DNA of 64,000 bases, taken from positions 1,860,001 to 1,924,000 of the forward strand of contig CP120722.1 in the NCBI GenBank assembly GCA_029719485.1, in the 5' to 3' direction. The notes beneath the pieces are model-generated. The model was not told the DNA's origin. It saw nothing but the letters and a program-made list of their open reading frames with translations, and did no database searches. The stretch comes from Kiritimatiellota bacterium B12222 (GTDB taxonomy: Bacteria > Verrucomicrobiota > Kiritimatiellia > SS1-B-03-39 > UBA6053). Position 1 is the stretch's first letter; each line of letters starts with the position of its first letter. This document shows positions 42,257 through 54,299 of this stretch, piece by piece. The translations under genes and the position numbers were made by a program.

Positions 42257-43616
42257 GGGAATTGCGCGTTTCCTGGGGCAACCTGGGCGGGTTCATTTGA
42301 TGGGGATTGGTGGGGTCGGCATGGCGGGCTTGGCGCGATTATTGATGCAGGCTGGATGTACGGTGTCGGGATCCGACGCGCAGTCGAACCGGTTGACGCG
42401 TCAGTTGGCCGCTGAAGGTGTTCGAATTTTTGAGGGGCATGATGCACAACAGGTTTTTCCACTTCCTGATTTTGCCATTCGTACTCCGGCCTTAGGGGAA
42501 GGCAATGTGGAGGTAGATCGTTTGCGGGCGCATCAGATTCCGGTATTTGTACGAGGACAAGTTTTGGCTGCCTATAGCCATGCTTACCGCAGTATTGCGG
42601 TGGCGGGCGCTCACGGGAAAACCACGACCAGCTCGATGATGGCGTCGATTTTATATGAAACCCAACAAGGAAGTGGGTATGCGGTGGGGGGCGAAACTTC
42701 ACTGCCGGGGAGGGTGGCTGATCGCGGGGATGGAGATTGTTTGGTGTTCGAGGCTGATGAAAGTGATGGCACCCTGGTGTATTATGCGCCTGAAGTAGGA
42801 TTCCTGACACATGTGGAATGGGATCATATTGAACGTTTCCGTAGTGAGGACGCTTTGTTGGCCTGTTACCGTCGCTTTGTCGGGAACTGTGAACGTGTGT
42901 GGATAAGGGAAGGGGATGTTTTGGCTGAACGGGTTTGTGAGGGACACTCGAAGATTTTTCGAGTGGGCGAATCGGCACAGGCAGATCTACAATTGTGCGC
43001 GGCAACCAGCGATGCCATGGGGCAAAATTTAGAGCTTAAGTATAAGGGCGAGCTGGCGACCTGTCGTCTGTGTCTTCCGGGCAAACATAATGCCTGGAAT
43101 GCGCTGATGGCGATTGCGGGTGCGGCGGCGTTTGGGGTCTCGGTGAGGGAAGCTTGTGAGGCCTTGGAAAAATTTCAAGGGGTGGCGCGTCGTTTTCAGA
43201 AAGTGGATAAAAATGGGGTGATGTTGATTCAGGATTATGCCCATCATCCCACTGAAATTCGGGCCGTGATGGCGTCGGTAGCCTGTTTGAATCCAGCCCG
43301 ACTGTGGGTGGTGTTTCAACCTCACCGTTTTAGTCGCACTCAGCATTTATTGGCTGACTTTGTCGATGCTTTTGCGGGGGCGGATGCGCTGGCGATGTTG
43401 CCGGTGTATGCGGCGTCGGAACTGGCGAGTCAAGGGGTGGGGAGTGAGTTGCTGGTTCAGAGATGCCGAGAGAAGTATGATCAAGTCGAGGCCTTTGCTG
43501 ATCGCGCAACATTGGTGAAGAAATGGGCACCCCACTTTAAAGCAGGCGATGTGGTACTCATCGTCGGGGCCGGAGATGTTGAAGCCCTACAGTCCGAATT
43601 TGTAGACGTTTTATAA
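42249..43616 (+). CDS. murC: UDP-N-acetylmuramate--L-alanine ligase
   Basis: Adds L-Ala to UDP-MurNAc in the cytoplasm. The 455-residue protein shows the Rossmann-like start VHLMGIGGVGMAGLARLL, the ATP loop GAHGKTTTSSMM, the central VFEADESDGTL, and the C-domain IQDYAHHPTEI and FQPHRFSRT, all typical of MurC. The first residues overlap murG. The sequence is complete. Confidence 0.95.
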   Translation: MAEGIARFLGQPGRVHLMGIGGVGMAGLARLLMQAGCTVSGSDAQSNRLTRQLAAEGVRIFEGHDAQQVFPLPDFAIRTPALGEGNVEVDRLRAHQIPVFVRGQVLAAYSHAYRSIAVAGAHGKTTTSSMMASILYETQQGSGYAVGGETSLPGRVADRGDGDCLVFEADESDGTLVYYAPEVGFLTHVEWDHIERFRSEDALLACYRRFVGNCERVWIREGDVLAERVCEGHSKIFRVGESAQADLQLCAATSDAMGQNLELKYKGELATCRLCLPGKHNAWNALMAIAGAAAFGVSVREACEALEKFQGVARRFQKVDKNGVMLIQDYAHHPTEIRAVMASVACLNPARLWVVFQPHRFSRTQHLLADFVDAFAGADALAMLPVYAASELASQGVGSELLVQRCREKYDQVEAFADRATLVKKWAPHFKAGDVVLIVGAGDVEALQSEFVDVL

Positions 43617-43651
43617 GAGAACTGAAGTGCAGGAGTCTTGACTCTCTTTAC

Positions 43652-44395
43652 TTAATGGCGCGAACGTTGCCGGCGAAGGGTGAAGGGCAATAAGCTGAGT
43701 CCAATGAGTACCAATATCGCGGAGGTCGGCTCGGGGATTGCAGTGATTTGGTAGGTTTCGTACACGGTGGGGCTTTGGGCACGCACGCCGGTGTAGCCGC
43801 TACTGAGGGCGTCCACGCCATTGTCATTGACGGTGATCATGCCTACTTCTGAGTCGAATTCATCAAATAATTGAGCGGTGATTTGGGTGCCTTGCATGCT
43901 GAGGCTCATGCGGTATGCCACCCCGCCCGGATAAATGTCGCCACCAGTCAAGGTTACGGTCGATCCCAATGGGGTGAAGGTGCCATCATTCGCCCGGTAT
44001 AGTTGAAAGTCATTTCCTGCGAGACGGGTGTGGTAAAAGGTATTTGTACCGGTTCCGCGTCCAATAAGGCCCGCGTAATAGCCATTTGTGGCCTTTCTGA
44101 AGGTGGCTTCAACAGTCACGTCGCTGAGGTCGGTTGCGTCGAATCCTCCGGAAACCGCTCCGGTGTAGGAGGAAACGCCTCCGGTTGAGTTGCCTTGAGA
44201 GTATCTGTATTCTTGAGCGGCATCAATGAACCATCCATTTGAGGTGGTGGAACCTGTCCCTCCTATTAAAACGGTCCATCCGGTAGGTGCGGTGTTGGTC
44301 GCTTCAGGAAAAGTGGTTGCGTAAATGACATCCGCATGAATCGCCACAGGGGAGATGAAAAGAGCGCTTAGGCATAACAAGAGTCGTGTGTTCAT
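43652..44395 (-). CDS. PEP-CTERM exported protein
   Basis: A 247-residue exported protein with signal peptide (LLLCLSALFISPVAIHA) and a C-terminal IPEPTS, hydrophobic ILVLIGLSLLPF and basic RRQRSRH tail. The mature domain is beta-rich, starting VIYATTFPEATNTAPTGW, like other jelly-roll PEP-CTERM proteins. It lies outside the 25-37 kb cluster, and I do not find the TTGAC-N3-GTCAA palindrome upstream. It converges on murC. Confidence 0.85.
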   Translation of the reverse strand: MNTRLLLCLSALFISPVAIHADVIYATTFPEATNTAPTGWTVLIGGTGSTTSNGWFIDAAQEYRYSQGNSTGGVSSYTGAVSGGFDATDLSDVTVEATFRKATNGYYAGLIGRGTGTNTFYHTRLAGNDFQLYRANDGTFTPLGSTVTLTGGDIYPGGVAYRMSLSMQGTQITAQLFDEFDSEVGMITVNDNGVDALSSGYTGVRAQSPTVYETYQITAIPEPTSAILVLIGLSLLPFTLRRQRSRH

Positions 44396-44564
44396 TTTTT
44401 ACCAGTGTTTTGGGGAAAGGAGAGGAATTAACCTTGTGGAGTATTGTGAAGTATAGGGAGCTGGATTGTGGAAATCAATGAAATCAACGTGGCTTTTGCT
44501 GATGGAAACTCCGCGGTGAGCTGGGAGTTGAATTTATAGCGAGGGGTTGCTAACGAAGTTGTGT

Positions 44565-45443
44565 ATGAAAATGATTCACTTTGGCGACCTTCATGTTTGG
44601 AATCGGACCCCGATGATGTGGTCGGAACTTTATTATCCGAAACGTTGGTTAGGTCCGCTTAACTTATTGTTGCATCGCTCTAAATTTTTCCCGCCTGCGT
44701 ATCGTCAGGCCGCGATGGATGCGATTCTGGCTGAAGAGCCGGATGTTGCGGTATTTACAGGGGATTTCTCTTCATTTTCCTTGAAGTCAGAATTTGAGCA
44801 AGCTGATGAATTGTTTGCACCCTTGCGGGAGAAATTGGGGGAGCGTTTGTTTGCCATTCCGGGGAATCACGATGTGTATACGACCCGGGTGGCGCGGCGA
44901 CGCGTGTTGGAAAACAGTCTGCCTTGGGTACATACGGATTTGGTGACCCGACTGGATTTGAATGATCGTTTAAGTTTGCTGGGGGTAAATCATTCCTGTC
45001 CCTTTCTGATTGCGTCTAATGGCAAAGTCACCCCTGAGGCTCAAGAGCGCTTACGGGCTATGTTTGATGTGTTAAACGCGGAGGGGCGTACGGTGTTGCT
45101 CGCGGGGCATTACCCTTATATTTCGCCACCTGAATTTCCTGAAGCCAACAATCATAAATTATTGGGGGATGATGAGTTGGCTCAAGTGGTGAAGGAAGGG
45201 GCGCCTGCGGTGTATATGCATGGACATCACCATATTCGTTGGGCGGTTCGGCCGAGGATCACCCCTGAAACCCTGTGTTTAAATTGCGGATCGGTTTCCA
45301 TGAAACATGCTCGACCGGATAAACAAGCCGGATTTTTGTCTTGGGATCAACAGGATGATGGAGAGGTTCGCAATCTTACCGCTCATACTTATGATGGGAA
45401 AAGTGCCTGGGCGAAATCTCCGGTAGACGTGAGAGTCATTTAA
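44565..45443 (+). CDS. Calcineurin-like metallophosphoesterase
   Basis: A 292-residue metallophosphoesterase. The five sequence blocks are in order: GDLHVW, GDFSSF, PGNHDVY, AGHYPY and HGHHH. The start could be 44565 or the next ATG at 44571; an in-frame TTG further up is unlikely. It resembles the Icc/UDP-2,3-diacylglucosamine hydrolase superfamily only in its motifs; a specific substrate (nucleotide, phospholipid or phosphoprotein) cannot be given. There is no signal peptide. Confidence 0.85.
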   Translation: MKMIHFGDLHVWNRTPMMWSELYYPKRWLGPLNLLLHRSKFFPPAYRQAAMDAILAEEPDVAVFTGDFSSFSLKSEFEQADELFAPLREKLGERLFAIPGNHDVYTTRVARRRVLENSLPWVHTDLVTRLDLNDRLSLLGVNHSCPFLIASNGKVTPEAQERLRAMFDVLNAEGRTVLLAGHYPYISPPEFPEANNHKLLGDDELAQVVKEGAPAVYMHGHHHIRWAVRPRITPETLCLNCGSVSMKHARPDKQAGFLSWDQQDDGEVRNLTAHTYDGKSAWAKSPVDVRVI

Positions 45444-45603
45444 CCGCACGACCTGTTCTCAGGCTGGTGGAGATGTTTAGGTTCGAGATGTAGATTTTAT
45501 TTCGTTGGACCCGGGTTTGCTCTTTTTGAAAACGAACAGAAAAGGTTGATTCTTTGGGCATTAGCATTGCACTTTTTTCCGGTGTCGGTCATTTTGTTGG
45601 GGT

Positions 45604-46236
45604 ATGACTGTTAAACCTGAGACTGTTGATGACTATTTGTTGGCCGGTTGTGGGCGGTGTTCCTTAGGGGGGACGCCAGAGTGTAAAGTGCATCGCTGGA
45701 GCGCAGAACTCTTGTTGTTGAGGGCCCTGTTGTTAGAGACCGACTTAACCGAAGAGATCAAGTGGGGGGCGCCTTGTTACACCCTCGGGGGCAAAAATGT
45801 GATCATACTTGGGGCGTTAAAGGGGAATGTGTCCTTGTCCTTTTTTCGAGGCCATGAGCTGGACGACGCGACAGGGCTTTTAGAAAAATCGGGTGAAAAT
45901 TCACAGATTGCCCGCGTGATGCGTTTTCACGATGTAGCCTCCATCACTACACAAAAACAGACGATCCTCGCATTTATACAGCAGGCGATTGCGCTGGAAG
46001 CTTCGGGGAAAGCCAAACCCGTCGTGAAAGCGGTTGAGATGCCGTATCCTGAAGAATTACTGCAGATATGTGAAACGCATCCAGAGTTTGAAGAAGCCTT
46101 TTCTGCGCTTACGCCGGGTAGACAACGGGGGTATTTGATTTATTTTTCCTCCGCCAAACAATCGAAAACCCGACAAGCTCGCATTCAAAAATGTATGCCT
46201 AAAATTTTCGAAGGCAAAGGCTGGAATGAATACTGA
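45604..46236 (+). CDS. YdeI/OmdA-family protein with DUF1801 domain
   Basis: A 210-residue cytoplasmic protein. The N-terminal half (about 25-130) is a DUF1801 SCP2-like fold with EEIKWGAPCYTLGGKNVIILGALKGNVSLSFFRG, and the C-terminal segment PGRQRGYLIYFSSAKQSKTRQARIQKC matches the YdeI/OmdA helical tail. The family is linked in Bacillus to membrane stress, but biochemical function is unknown. No operon partner; it converges on ligA. Confidence 0.85.
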   Translation: MTVKPETVDDYLLAGCGRCSLGGTPECKVHRWSAELLLLRALLLETDLTEEIKWGAPCYTLGGKNVIILGALKGNVSLSFFRGHELDDATGLLEKSGENSQIARVMRFHDVASITTQKQTILAFIQQAIALEASGKAKPVVKAVEMPYPEELLQICETHPEFEEAFSALTPGRQRGYLIYFSSAKQSKTRQARIQKCMPKIFEGKGWNEY

Positions 46237-46288
46237 GTGTTTTGTGGAAGACGTTGTTTCTTTCAGAGCCTTGAATTGAGGTCGGAAA

Positions 46289-48735
<2,447 letters not shown>

Positions 48736-48739
48736 AGGA

Positions 48740-50353
48740 TTATCCAGGTAGAGTGTCGTCGAGATTCATGCGCACCATATCGAGCAAGCTTTGTGAGTCG
48801 AAAGGTTTTTGCAAGTAGAGGGTAGAGGGCAGGGAGTTTGCGGTAGCGATCCCGGGGTGGGTGGCTTGCAGTCCTGAAATCAGGATAACGGGCAAACTGG
48901 AATCTTGTTCGTAGATCCAGCTGCGCACTTCGGCACCCCGTTGGTCGGGCAGGTGATATTTAAGGATCACCATGTCGGGTGAACTGTTGGCCAAAGAAAA
49001 GTTTGTGCGCAGATCGGAGGCGCTGGTAAAGCGGGAGCAATTGAAGCCTGCAGAGCTTAACATATGCAAAAGACTTTCGTATTCGCGGTCATCATCTTCA
49101 ACGATCCAGAGTTGAAATCCGTCAGGGTTTCCGTCGAGGCTGGGTGAACACGTTTGCGCATTTAAGGGGAGGAAGAGTTCAGCTCTGCTGATGATGTTTT
49201 CTTCTTTAAGCACTTTAAGTTCGGCATCCATGCGGGAGGCAAGGGTAAACCAATCTGAGAATTCGGCGGCGGCTTCATTTTGTTCGGAGAGCACACGATG
49301 ATCGATCTCACCACCTACACCTGCGAAGGTGGCGAGTCCGCCTCCATCTCGAATTTCCAAATGCAGGACGGGCAGGCCGTCTTTGAGGTCATTTCGAGTG
49401 CTGATTCCCATGACCGCAGCGGCTTCGGGCAGGCCGTCGGCAATGCTGGCCATCAGGGTGAAGAGCATATGCTCCAATTGATGGGGGTTGGCTTCGATCA
49501 GCGATTCGCTGGCTTGCAAGCGTAAATTCAGTCGTAAACTGGGGTGCTGTTTTCCAAAGTGATCTGCCCATTTTTCGAGAATATGATGGACGGACACTTG
49601 TTCGGTATTGGCAAAGGTGTCCTCGCTCATCTGACGAATTTGGGATGCCAAGTGGCGTCCGCGTTGGGCGACGGTTTGCAGGCGTTTACGGCCTTCATCG
49701 CTAAGGGGGGCGGGATGTTTGACTTCGCGTTGCACGGTGCAAAACAACAGGTCTAAATGATCGGCAAAGCCTGGTTGTAATAACTCCATGCCGACCGATG
49801 TCGATGTCGGTGTCGTGGTTGGATGCGCGGGGGATGTGCTGAGTAACAAGGAGAGCCATTGTGCTTCCTTGTTTTGTTGGCGCAACAACATCTCCACTTG
49901 TTTGGGGGCATAAATCGGGGATTGATCTAAACGGGAGGGGAGTTCTGAGGTCGAGAGACCGCACAACTGGGCCAAGGTCTCTTTTTCCTGTGGCGTCCAT
50001 GGACATACTTTGAGTGGACCGGAAAAAAGGGCGTGGACGATTTTGCCTTTTACGCGGACGGGTGTGGCCAGATAGAGGACACCAAAAGCTCTAAAGATCT
50101 GTTCGGATTCCCGGCTACTGCAAACGCGTCGAAGGATATCAATATCCATGCGCAGAAATTCTTTACGTCCTTTGGGCTGGATCTGGAAAAGGGTGTTCAG
50201 CGTTGCGGCAAGTTCAGGGTCAACAGGCTGGTCCTCGAGAGGCAGGGAGAGTTGTTGCTCAGTGGGGAATTCATTTCCCATGCGCAGTGCAAAGACCTGA
50301 GCTTCCAGCTTCTCTTTTTGTTGGATTAAATCCTGTAGTGTTTCGTTTTGCAA
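48740..50353 (-). CDS. Degenerate hybrid kinase-like protein with pseudo-receiver
   Basis: A 537-residue cytoplasmic protein. Residues about 45-135 look like a ligand-binding sensor (possibly PocR-like: VLYLATPVRVKGKIVHALFSG). Residues 215-395 have the layout of a histidine kinase core, with an ATPase-like LEIRDGGGLATFAGVGGEIDHRVL region, but the phospho-accepting His helix and the N-box Asn are not recognisable. Residues 413-530 form a receiver domain: the acidic pocket EDDD (419-422), Ser493 and Lys516 are kept, but the phosphoacceptor Asp is Lys465 (DMVILKYHLPD). It probably signals without phosphotransfer. The thioesterase follows 4 bases downstream. Confidence 0.75.
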   Translation of the reverse strand: MQNETLQDLIQQKEKLEAQVFALRMGNEFPTEQQLSLPLEDQPVDPELAATLNTLFQIQPKGRKEFLRMDIDILRRVCSSRESEQIFRAFGVLYLATPVRVKGKIVHALFSGPLKVCPWTPQEKETLAQLCGLSTSELPSRLDQSPIYAPKQVEMLLRQQNKEAQWLSLLLSTSPAHPTTTPTSTSVGMELLQPGFADHLDLLFCTVQREVKHPAPLSDEGRKRLQTVAQRGRHLASQIRQMSEDTFANTEQVSVHHILEKWADHFGKQHPSLRLNLRLQASESLIEANPHQLEHMLFTLMASIADGLPEAAAVMGISTRNDLKDGLPVLHLEIRDGGGLATFAGVGGEIDHRVLSEQNEAAAEFSDWFTLASRMDAELKVLKEENIISRAELFLPLNAQTCSPSLDGNPDGFQLWIVEDDDREYESLLHMLSSAGFNCSRFTSASDLRTNFSLANSSPDMVILKYHLPDQRGAEVRSWIYEQDSSLPVILISGLQATHPGIATANSLPSTLYLQKPFDSQSLLDMVRMNLDDTLPG

Positions 50354-50362
50354 CCGGTACTC

Positions 50363-51139
50363 CTAGTGTTGCAGACCTTTGAGGACTTCTTCCAGTGCTT
50401 TTTCTTCCACCCAAGTGTCGCGTTCACTTTTGTCCACCTGCATTCGTGATTTACGGGCCAATTGGCGGTAGGAAATCCAGAGGATGCCGTTGGTGGCTTG
50501 CAGGGAGAGGCGGTTTTGTTCGAATTGGGTGATCACACCATCAATGGTGCGGTTGTCCCTGAGCGTGAGGCGAATGCTGTCTCCCACTTGAGCCATGGGA
50601 AGTTTTTCATTCAGTTGATTGCGATACTTCGCGGCATACTGATCCTTTAAATCCAGCGTGCTGGGCCGGGTAGGCTTAGGCACGGGGGTAGGGGTGGGAG
50701 GTATGGCTGTGGCTTGTGGTTGCGCTTGCGGTTGTGGTGTGGCCGTGGCTTGTGGTTGAGGGCGGGGCTGTGCTGTGGGAACCACGGGGATGGCCGTGGG
50801 CTGGGGCAGAGGTGTCGGGAGAGCGACTGGGGTAGTGAAGTTGTTTACTTCACGGTCGTTACTTAACCTTGAAAAAGTTTCAGATTCCCTGAGTGCTGCG
50901 GCTTCCCGATCCCGCGAAAGTGTAAACAGGGCGAGCCCTAAGATCAGAATAATCACCGTGGTCATGGTAAGGTTGGTGGCCTTATCTGGAGAAGGAATGT
51001 GGTGTTCATCGGGAAAGGCCCCACATTCGGGGCAACAATCCCTTGATTGATGAATACCACAGCCACAGGCCGTACAGGTCCGGTAGCTGGTGGTCGGTTT
51101 TTCTTCTTGGGAATTCTCTGAAGGATCAGTCATGTGCAA
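50363..51139 (-). CDS. Zinc-ribbon membrane protein with Pro/Thr/Gln-rich linker
   Basis: A 258-residue protein with an N-terminal cytoplasmic zinc ribbon (CTACGCG...CCPECG), one transmembrane helix (about 58-74, TMTTVIILILGLALFTL), a low-complexity linker of Pro-Thr-Ala-Gln repeats (100-160), and a C-terminal small beta domain (170-258, GDSIRLTLRDNRTIDGVITQFEQNRLSLQ) reminiscent of an SHD1/Sm-like fold. The topology suggests a sensor spanning the inner membrane. It is 9 bases upstream of the degenerate kinase-like gene. A second protein with a Pro/Thr-rich linker lies just beyond glyQS (52830). Family not recognised. Confidence 0.75.
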   Translation of the reverse strand: MHMTDPSENSQEEKPTTSYRTCTACGCGIHQSRDCCPECGAFPDEHHIPSPDKATNLTMTTVIILILGLALFTLSRDREAAALRESETFSRLSNDREVNNFTTPVALPTPLPQPTAIPVVPTAQPRPQPQATATPQPQAQPQATAIPPTPTPVPKPTRPSTLDLKDQYAAKYRNQLNEKLPMAQVGDSIRLTLRDNRTIDGVITQFEQNRLSLQATNGILWISYRQLARKSRMQVDKSERDTWVEEKALEEVLKGLQH

Positions 51140-51175
51140 GGTGAGACTACAAAGGGGAGAGGGCTCTTGGCAATC

Positions 51176-52750
51176 TTAAACCAGCTTACTTTGCAACCAA
51201 CTGCGTAGTTCCGTGATAGGAATACGATGTTGTTCCATACTGTCCCGATCCCGAATGGTTACGGTATCATCTTCGAGGCTGTCGAAGTCGACGGTCACAC
51301 AGTAGGGCGTTCCAATTTCGTCTTGGCGACGGTAGCGACGTCCGATGGCACCGGTTTGATCGTAGAATACGGGCCAGGTTTTGCGCAAATCGGCGTAGAG
51401 ATCTTTGGCTTTATTTACCAATTCTTCACGATTTTTGAGCAAGGGGAAGATCGCAACTTTGATAGGGGCCAGACGTGGCGCAAATTTGAGGACCACTCGG
51501 GATTCGTAGCCTTCAGGAGGGCGGGTGCCGGGTTCGGCTAAGAGAGGACCGCCTTCAGTGTTGCCTTTAGGAACAAATTCTTCGGTATACGCTTCGTTCA
51601 AGAGTACCAATACCCCTCGACTGAGACCGGAAGAAGGTTCAATCACATGCGGGATGAACTTTTCGTTGGTTTCTTGGTCGAAGTATTCGAGTTTAGTGCC
51701 GGAGGCTTCTTGGTGTTGGGACAAGTCGTAATTACCGCGGTGGGCAATGCCTTCGAGTTCGCCAAATCCAGGTGCGGTGAATCCGTATTGGTATTCCACA
51801 TCGGCACAGGCGGTGGAATAGTGGGCCAACTCGTCTTCATCGTGATCACGACGGCGAAGATTACGCATGTCGACCCCGAGGGATTCCCACCAGTCTAGAC
51901 GGGTTTGCACCCAGAAATCGTACCATTTGGTGGCTTCGTCGGGATGACAGAACCATTCCAATTCCATTTGTTCGAATTCACGTGAACGGAAGATAAAGTT
52001 ACGTGGAGTCACTTCGTTACGGAACGATTTGCCGATTTGACCAATACCGAAGGGGAGTTTTACCCGCATGGTGTCGACCACGTTTTTATAATTGATGAAG
52101 ATGCCTTGGGCGGTTTCGGGACGTAAATACGCGGTATTTTCGTCGCCTTCGCCTGCCATGGCGCCAATAAAGGTTTTAAACATCAAATTGAATTGCCGTG
52201 GCTCGGTAAGCGTGCCGGGCTCTTGGGCGTCCGGGCCCCAAACGGTGGGGATGAGGGCAGGGTCCAATTCGTTGTAAGGAACCACTTTGTAAGCGGAAGG
52301 GTCGGATTTGGCTTTTTTCTTGATCCGTTTTTCGGCAACTGAAGGTTCACCTTCGAGGAAAGCAAAAGCAGTGCCTTCACCTGATTCCGGAACGTAAACC
52401 ATAAGGTGATCGGCACGGTAGCGAGATTTGCTTTCACGGCAATCGGCCATAGGATCGTTGAAACCACCTAAATGTCCAGACGCCGCCCAAACCTTAGGAT
52501 TTTGAATGATAGAGGAGTCCAGACCGACAATATCGATCATTTCGCCATCGGGTCCGAGGGGTGGGTTGCGGACCATGTCCTGCCACCACGCATCGCGCAA
52601 ATTGTTTTTTAATTCGGTCCCTAGCGGGCCGAAGTCCCAGAAGCCATTCAGGCCGTTATAAATTTCTGAGCTTTGAAAAATAAACCCGCGACGCTTGCAG
52701 AGAGCGGTTAGGGTTTCTAAAGAGACTGGTGTTTTGTGTTCCGTTTTCAT
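51176..52750 (-). CDS. glyQS: Glycyl-tRNA synthetase, single-chain class II type
   Basis: Charges tRNA-Gly. The 524-residue protein is the homodimeric alpha2 form, not the alpha2beta2 one. Motif 1-2 region includes GFWDFGPLGTELKNNLRDAWW and YLRPETAQGIFINYKNV, with FRNEVTPRNFIFRSREFEQMELEWF; the C-terminal anticodon-binding domain starts near residue 430 (LAPIKVAIFPLL). Complete. It is divergent from the FHA gene; the start has only a weak ribosome-binding site. Confidence 0.95.
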   Translation of the reverse strand: MKTEHKTPVSLETLTALCKRRGFIFQSSEIYNGLNGFWDFGPLGTELKNNLRDAWWQDMVRNPPLGPDGEMIDIVGLDSSIIQNPKVWAASGHLGGFNDPMADCRESKSRYRADHLMVYVPESGEGTAFAFLEGEPSVAEKRIKKKAKSDPSAYKVVPYNELDPALIPTVWGPDAQEPGTLTEPRQFNLMFKTFIGAMAGEGDENTAYLRPETAQGIFINYKNVVDTMRVKLPFGIGQIGKSFRNEVTPRNFIFRSREFEQMELEWFCHPDEATKWYDFWVQTRLDWWESLGVDMRNLRRRDHDEDELAHYSTACADVEYQYGFTAPGFGELEGIAHRGNYDLSQHQEASGTKLEYFDQETNEKFIPHVIEPSSGLSRGVLVLLNEAYTEEFVPKGNTEGGPLLAEPGTRPPEGYESRVVLKFAPRLAPIKVAIFPLLKNREELVNKAKDLYADLRKTWPVFYDQTGAIGRRYRRQDEIGTPYCVTVDFDSLEDDTVTIRDRDSMEQHRIPITELRSWLQSKLV

Positions 52751-52829
52751 ACGGTGCGCACATTGTCGAAGAGATTGGCTACGGTCAAGCTCAACGCACG
52801 ATAACCGTAACCTTGACGCCGTTTTTGAT

Positions 52830-54197
52830 ATGATGATTCGAATTGAAATCCTGGATGGTCCTGAAAAAGGGATCGATCATAGCTTCCGAGAGTCGACTCT
52901 CCGGATGGGGGCTTCGTCTGCAAATGAAGTGCCTATGACGGGCGACGGGGTGCTGGAGGTGCACGCGACGATAGACTTGAAGGACAGTCAGGGACTGCTA
53001 CGTTTAGGGCCCGAAGGTGGAGAGGTCAGGGTAAATGGTACGCTGGTGAACGCGGATACCCTGTTGCAACCGGGGGATCAGATTCAACTGGGGGGGCAGA
53101 CATTTCTTTATAAATTGATTCCTTTTCCTACGCCAGAACAGCGACGGCGAGTAGGCGTATTGGAGTGGATTACTTTAGGCGCGATTGTTTTGGGTGGATT
53201 GGGGCAGGCTTACTTTTTGTTTGGTACGGCACGTTCGCTGCGGAGCGATGTGGATGTTGCGTTGTTGCGGGCCACCGCGACGCCGTTGCCCACGCCCAAT
53301 GCTCAACAAGAGTTGGTGCCGACGCCGACGCCGATCAGCCAGATTATTTATCCGACGCCGATCCCGACTCCGGCGGTCACTACGACCTTGATTCCTACGC
53401 CCACCCCCTTGCCGGAAGCGGTAGGGAAATCGCTGGATGAACTTACGCGTGACGCACGTGAATTTGCGGAAGATGGAGATGATTTGAATGCTGAACGTCT
53501 TTTGCAAGAAGCGTTAAGGAAAGATCCTAAATTTTTACCTGCTAAAATGGAATTGGCGAAACTGTATGGGCGAAGCTCTTCGTTTGATGAGAGTATTGCC
53601 TTGTGGGAAGAGATCATGCAAGAAACGGGGCCAGCCTCGATGGACTACATGGATGCCCGTTTGGAATTACAGGTGATGAAACGTCGCAAAGCGTTGTTGA
53701 GTGAAGAAATTCCCACCGCCCCACGGAAGATCCCGACCCCGCGAGCGTCTACCTTTTTACCCACACCTGCTTTTCCTGAGGTAGAGGATGAGATGGTGAA
53801 GGCGATTCCGCAGATCAAAGTGGAAAAAATTCGCATGGAGCGTTTTCCCAGTGGGCCACGTCATGATCAATTTCGCATGCTTTATTTTGAATTGCTACAT
53901 CAGAGTGGCACCCCTGCGGTTCAAAAAGGGACGATTAAAGTGGTGGTGAGCTTTTTCGAACAACAAGGATCGAAGGTGATGTTGGCGGCGATTCCTGAAC
54001 CTCGGATTCAGCTGGACATTGACGAAGGTTTGGCCGGAGATCAGCGTATTGATAATCTCTCCGCGGCTTATGACGTGCCCAAGGGGCAGGGTAGTCCGGA
54101 TCGCTCGTATTACGGCGCGGTCATCCAAGTGTATATTGGGGGCAAAGAGGTGAATCGTGCTGCAGACCCCGCCTTTTTGTTGGATTATATTCGTTGA
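52830..54197 (+). CDS. FHA-domain membrane protein with TPR region
   Basis: A 455-residue protein. An N-terminal FHA domain (residues 1-100; IRIEILDGPEKGIDHSF, then a shortened GASSANEVPMTGDGVLEVHATI core) reads phosphothreonine. A transmembrane helix follows (about 112-135, LEWITLGAIVLGGLGQAYFLFG), then a Pro/Thr-rich linker (150-195) and a tetratricopeptide-like region (205-300) in the periplasm; the C-terminal about 130 residues form a beta domain of unknown kind. The FHA glycine-arginine motif is imperfect (LRMGASSAN), so phosphopeptide binding may be altered. The ATG at 52830 or 52833 is chosen, because earlier ones overlap glyQS antisense. Confidence 0.8.
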   Translation: MMIRIEILDGPEKGIDHSFRESTLRMGASSANEVPMTGDGVLEVHATIDLKDSQGLLRLGPEGGEVRVNGTLVNADTLLQPGDQIQLGGQTFLYKLIPFPTPEQRRRVGVLEWITLGAIVLGGLGQAYFLFGTARSLRSDVDVALLRATATPLPTPNAQQELVPTPTPISQIIYPTPIPTPAVTTTLIPTPTPLPEAVGKSLDELTRDAREFAEDGDDLNAERLLQEALRKDPKFLPAKMELAKLYGRSSSFDESIALWEEIMQETGPASMDYMDARLELQVMKRRKALLSEEIPTAPRKIPTPRASTFLPTPAFPEVEDEMVKAIPQIKVEKIRMERFPSGPRHDQFRMLYFELLHQSGTPAVQKGTIKVVVSFFEQQGSKVMLAAIPEPRIQLDIDEGLAGDQRIDNLSAAYDVPKGQGSPDRSYYGAVIQVYIGGKEVNRAADPAFLLDYIR

Positions 54198-54198
54198 G

Positions 54199-54213
54199 TC
54201 GACTTTAAGTCGA
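54199..54213. promoter_or_regulatory. Perfect 15-bp palindrome after the FHA gene
   Basis: TCGACTT-T-AAGTCGA begins 2 bases after the FHA gene stop and 87 bases before the sulfatase start. No T-run follows. It could be an operator or a weak transcription stop. Confidence 0.35.
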
Positions 54214-54299
54214 TTTGAGGGCTTGAGTGCAGCGAAGTCTTACATGTGGATGGGGATCTTTGGGTTTAAGCATGACTTTGTTTTGTAATCCGTTTATGC

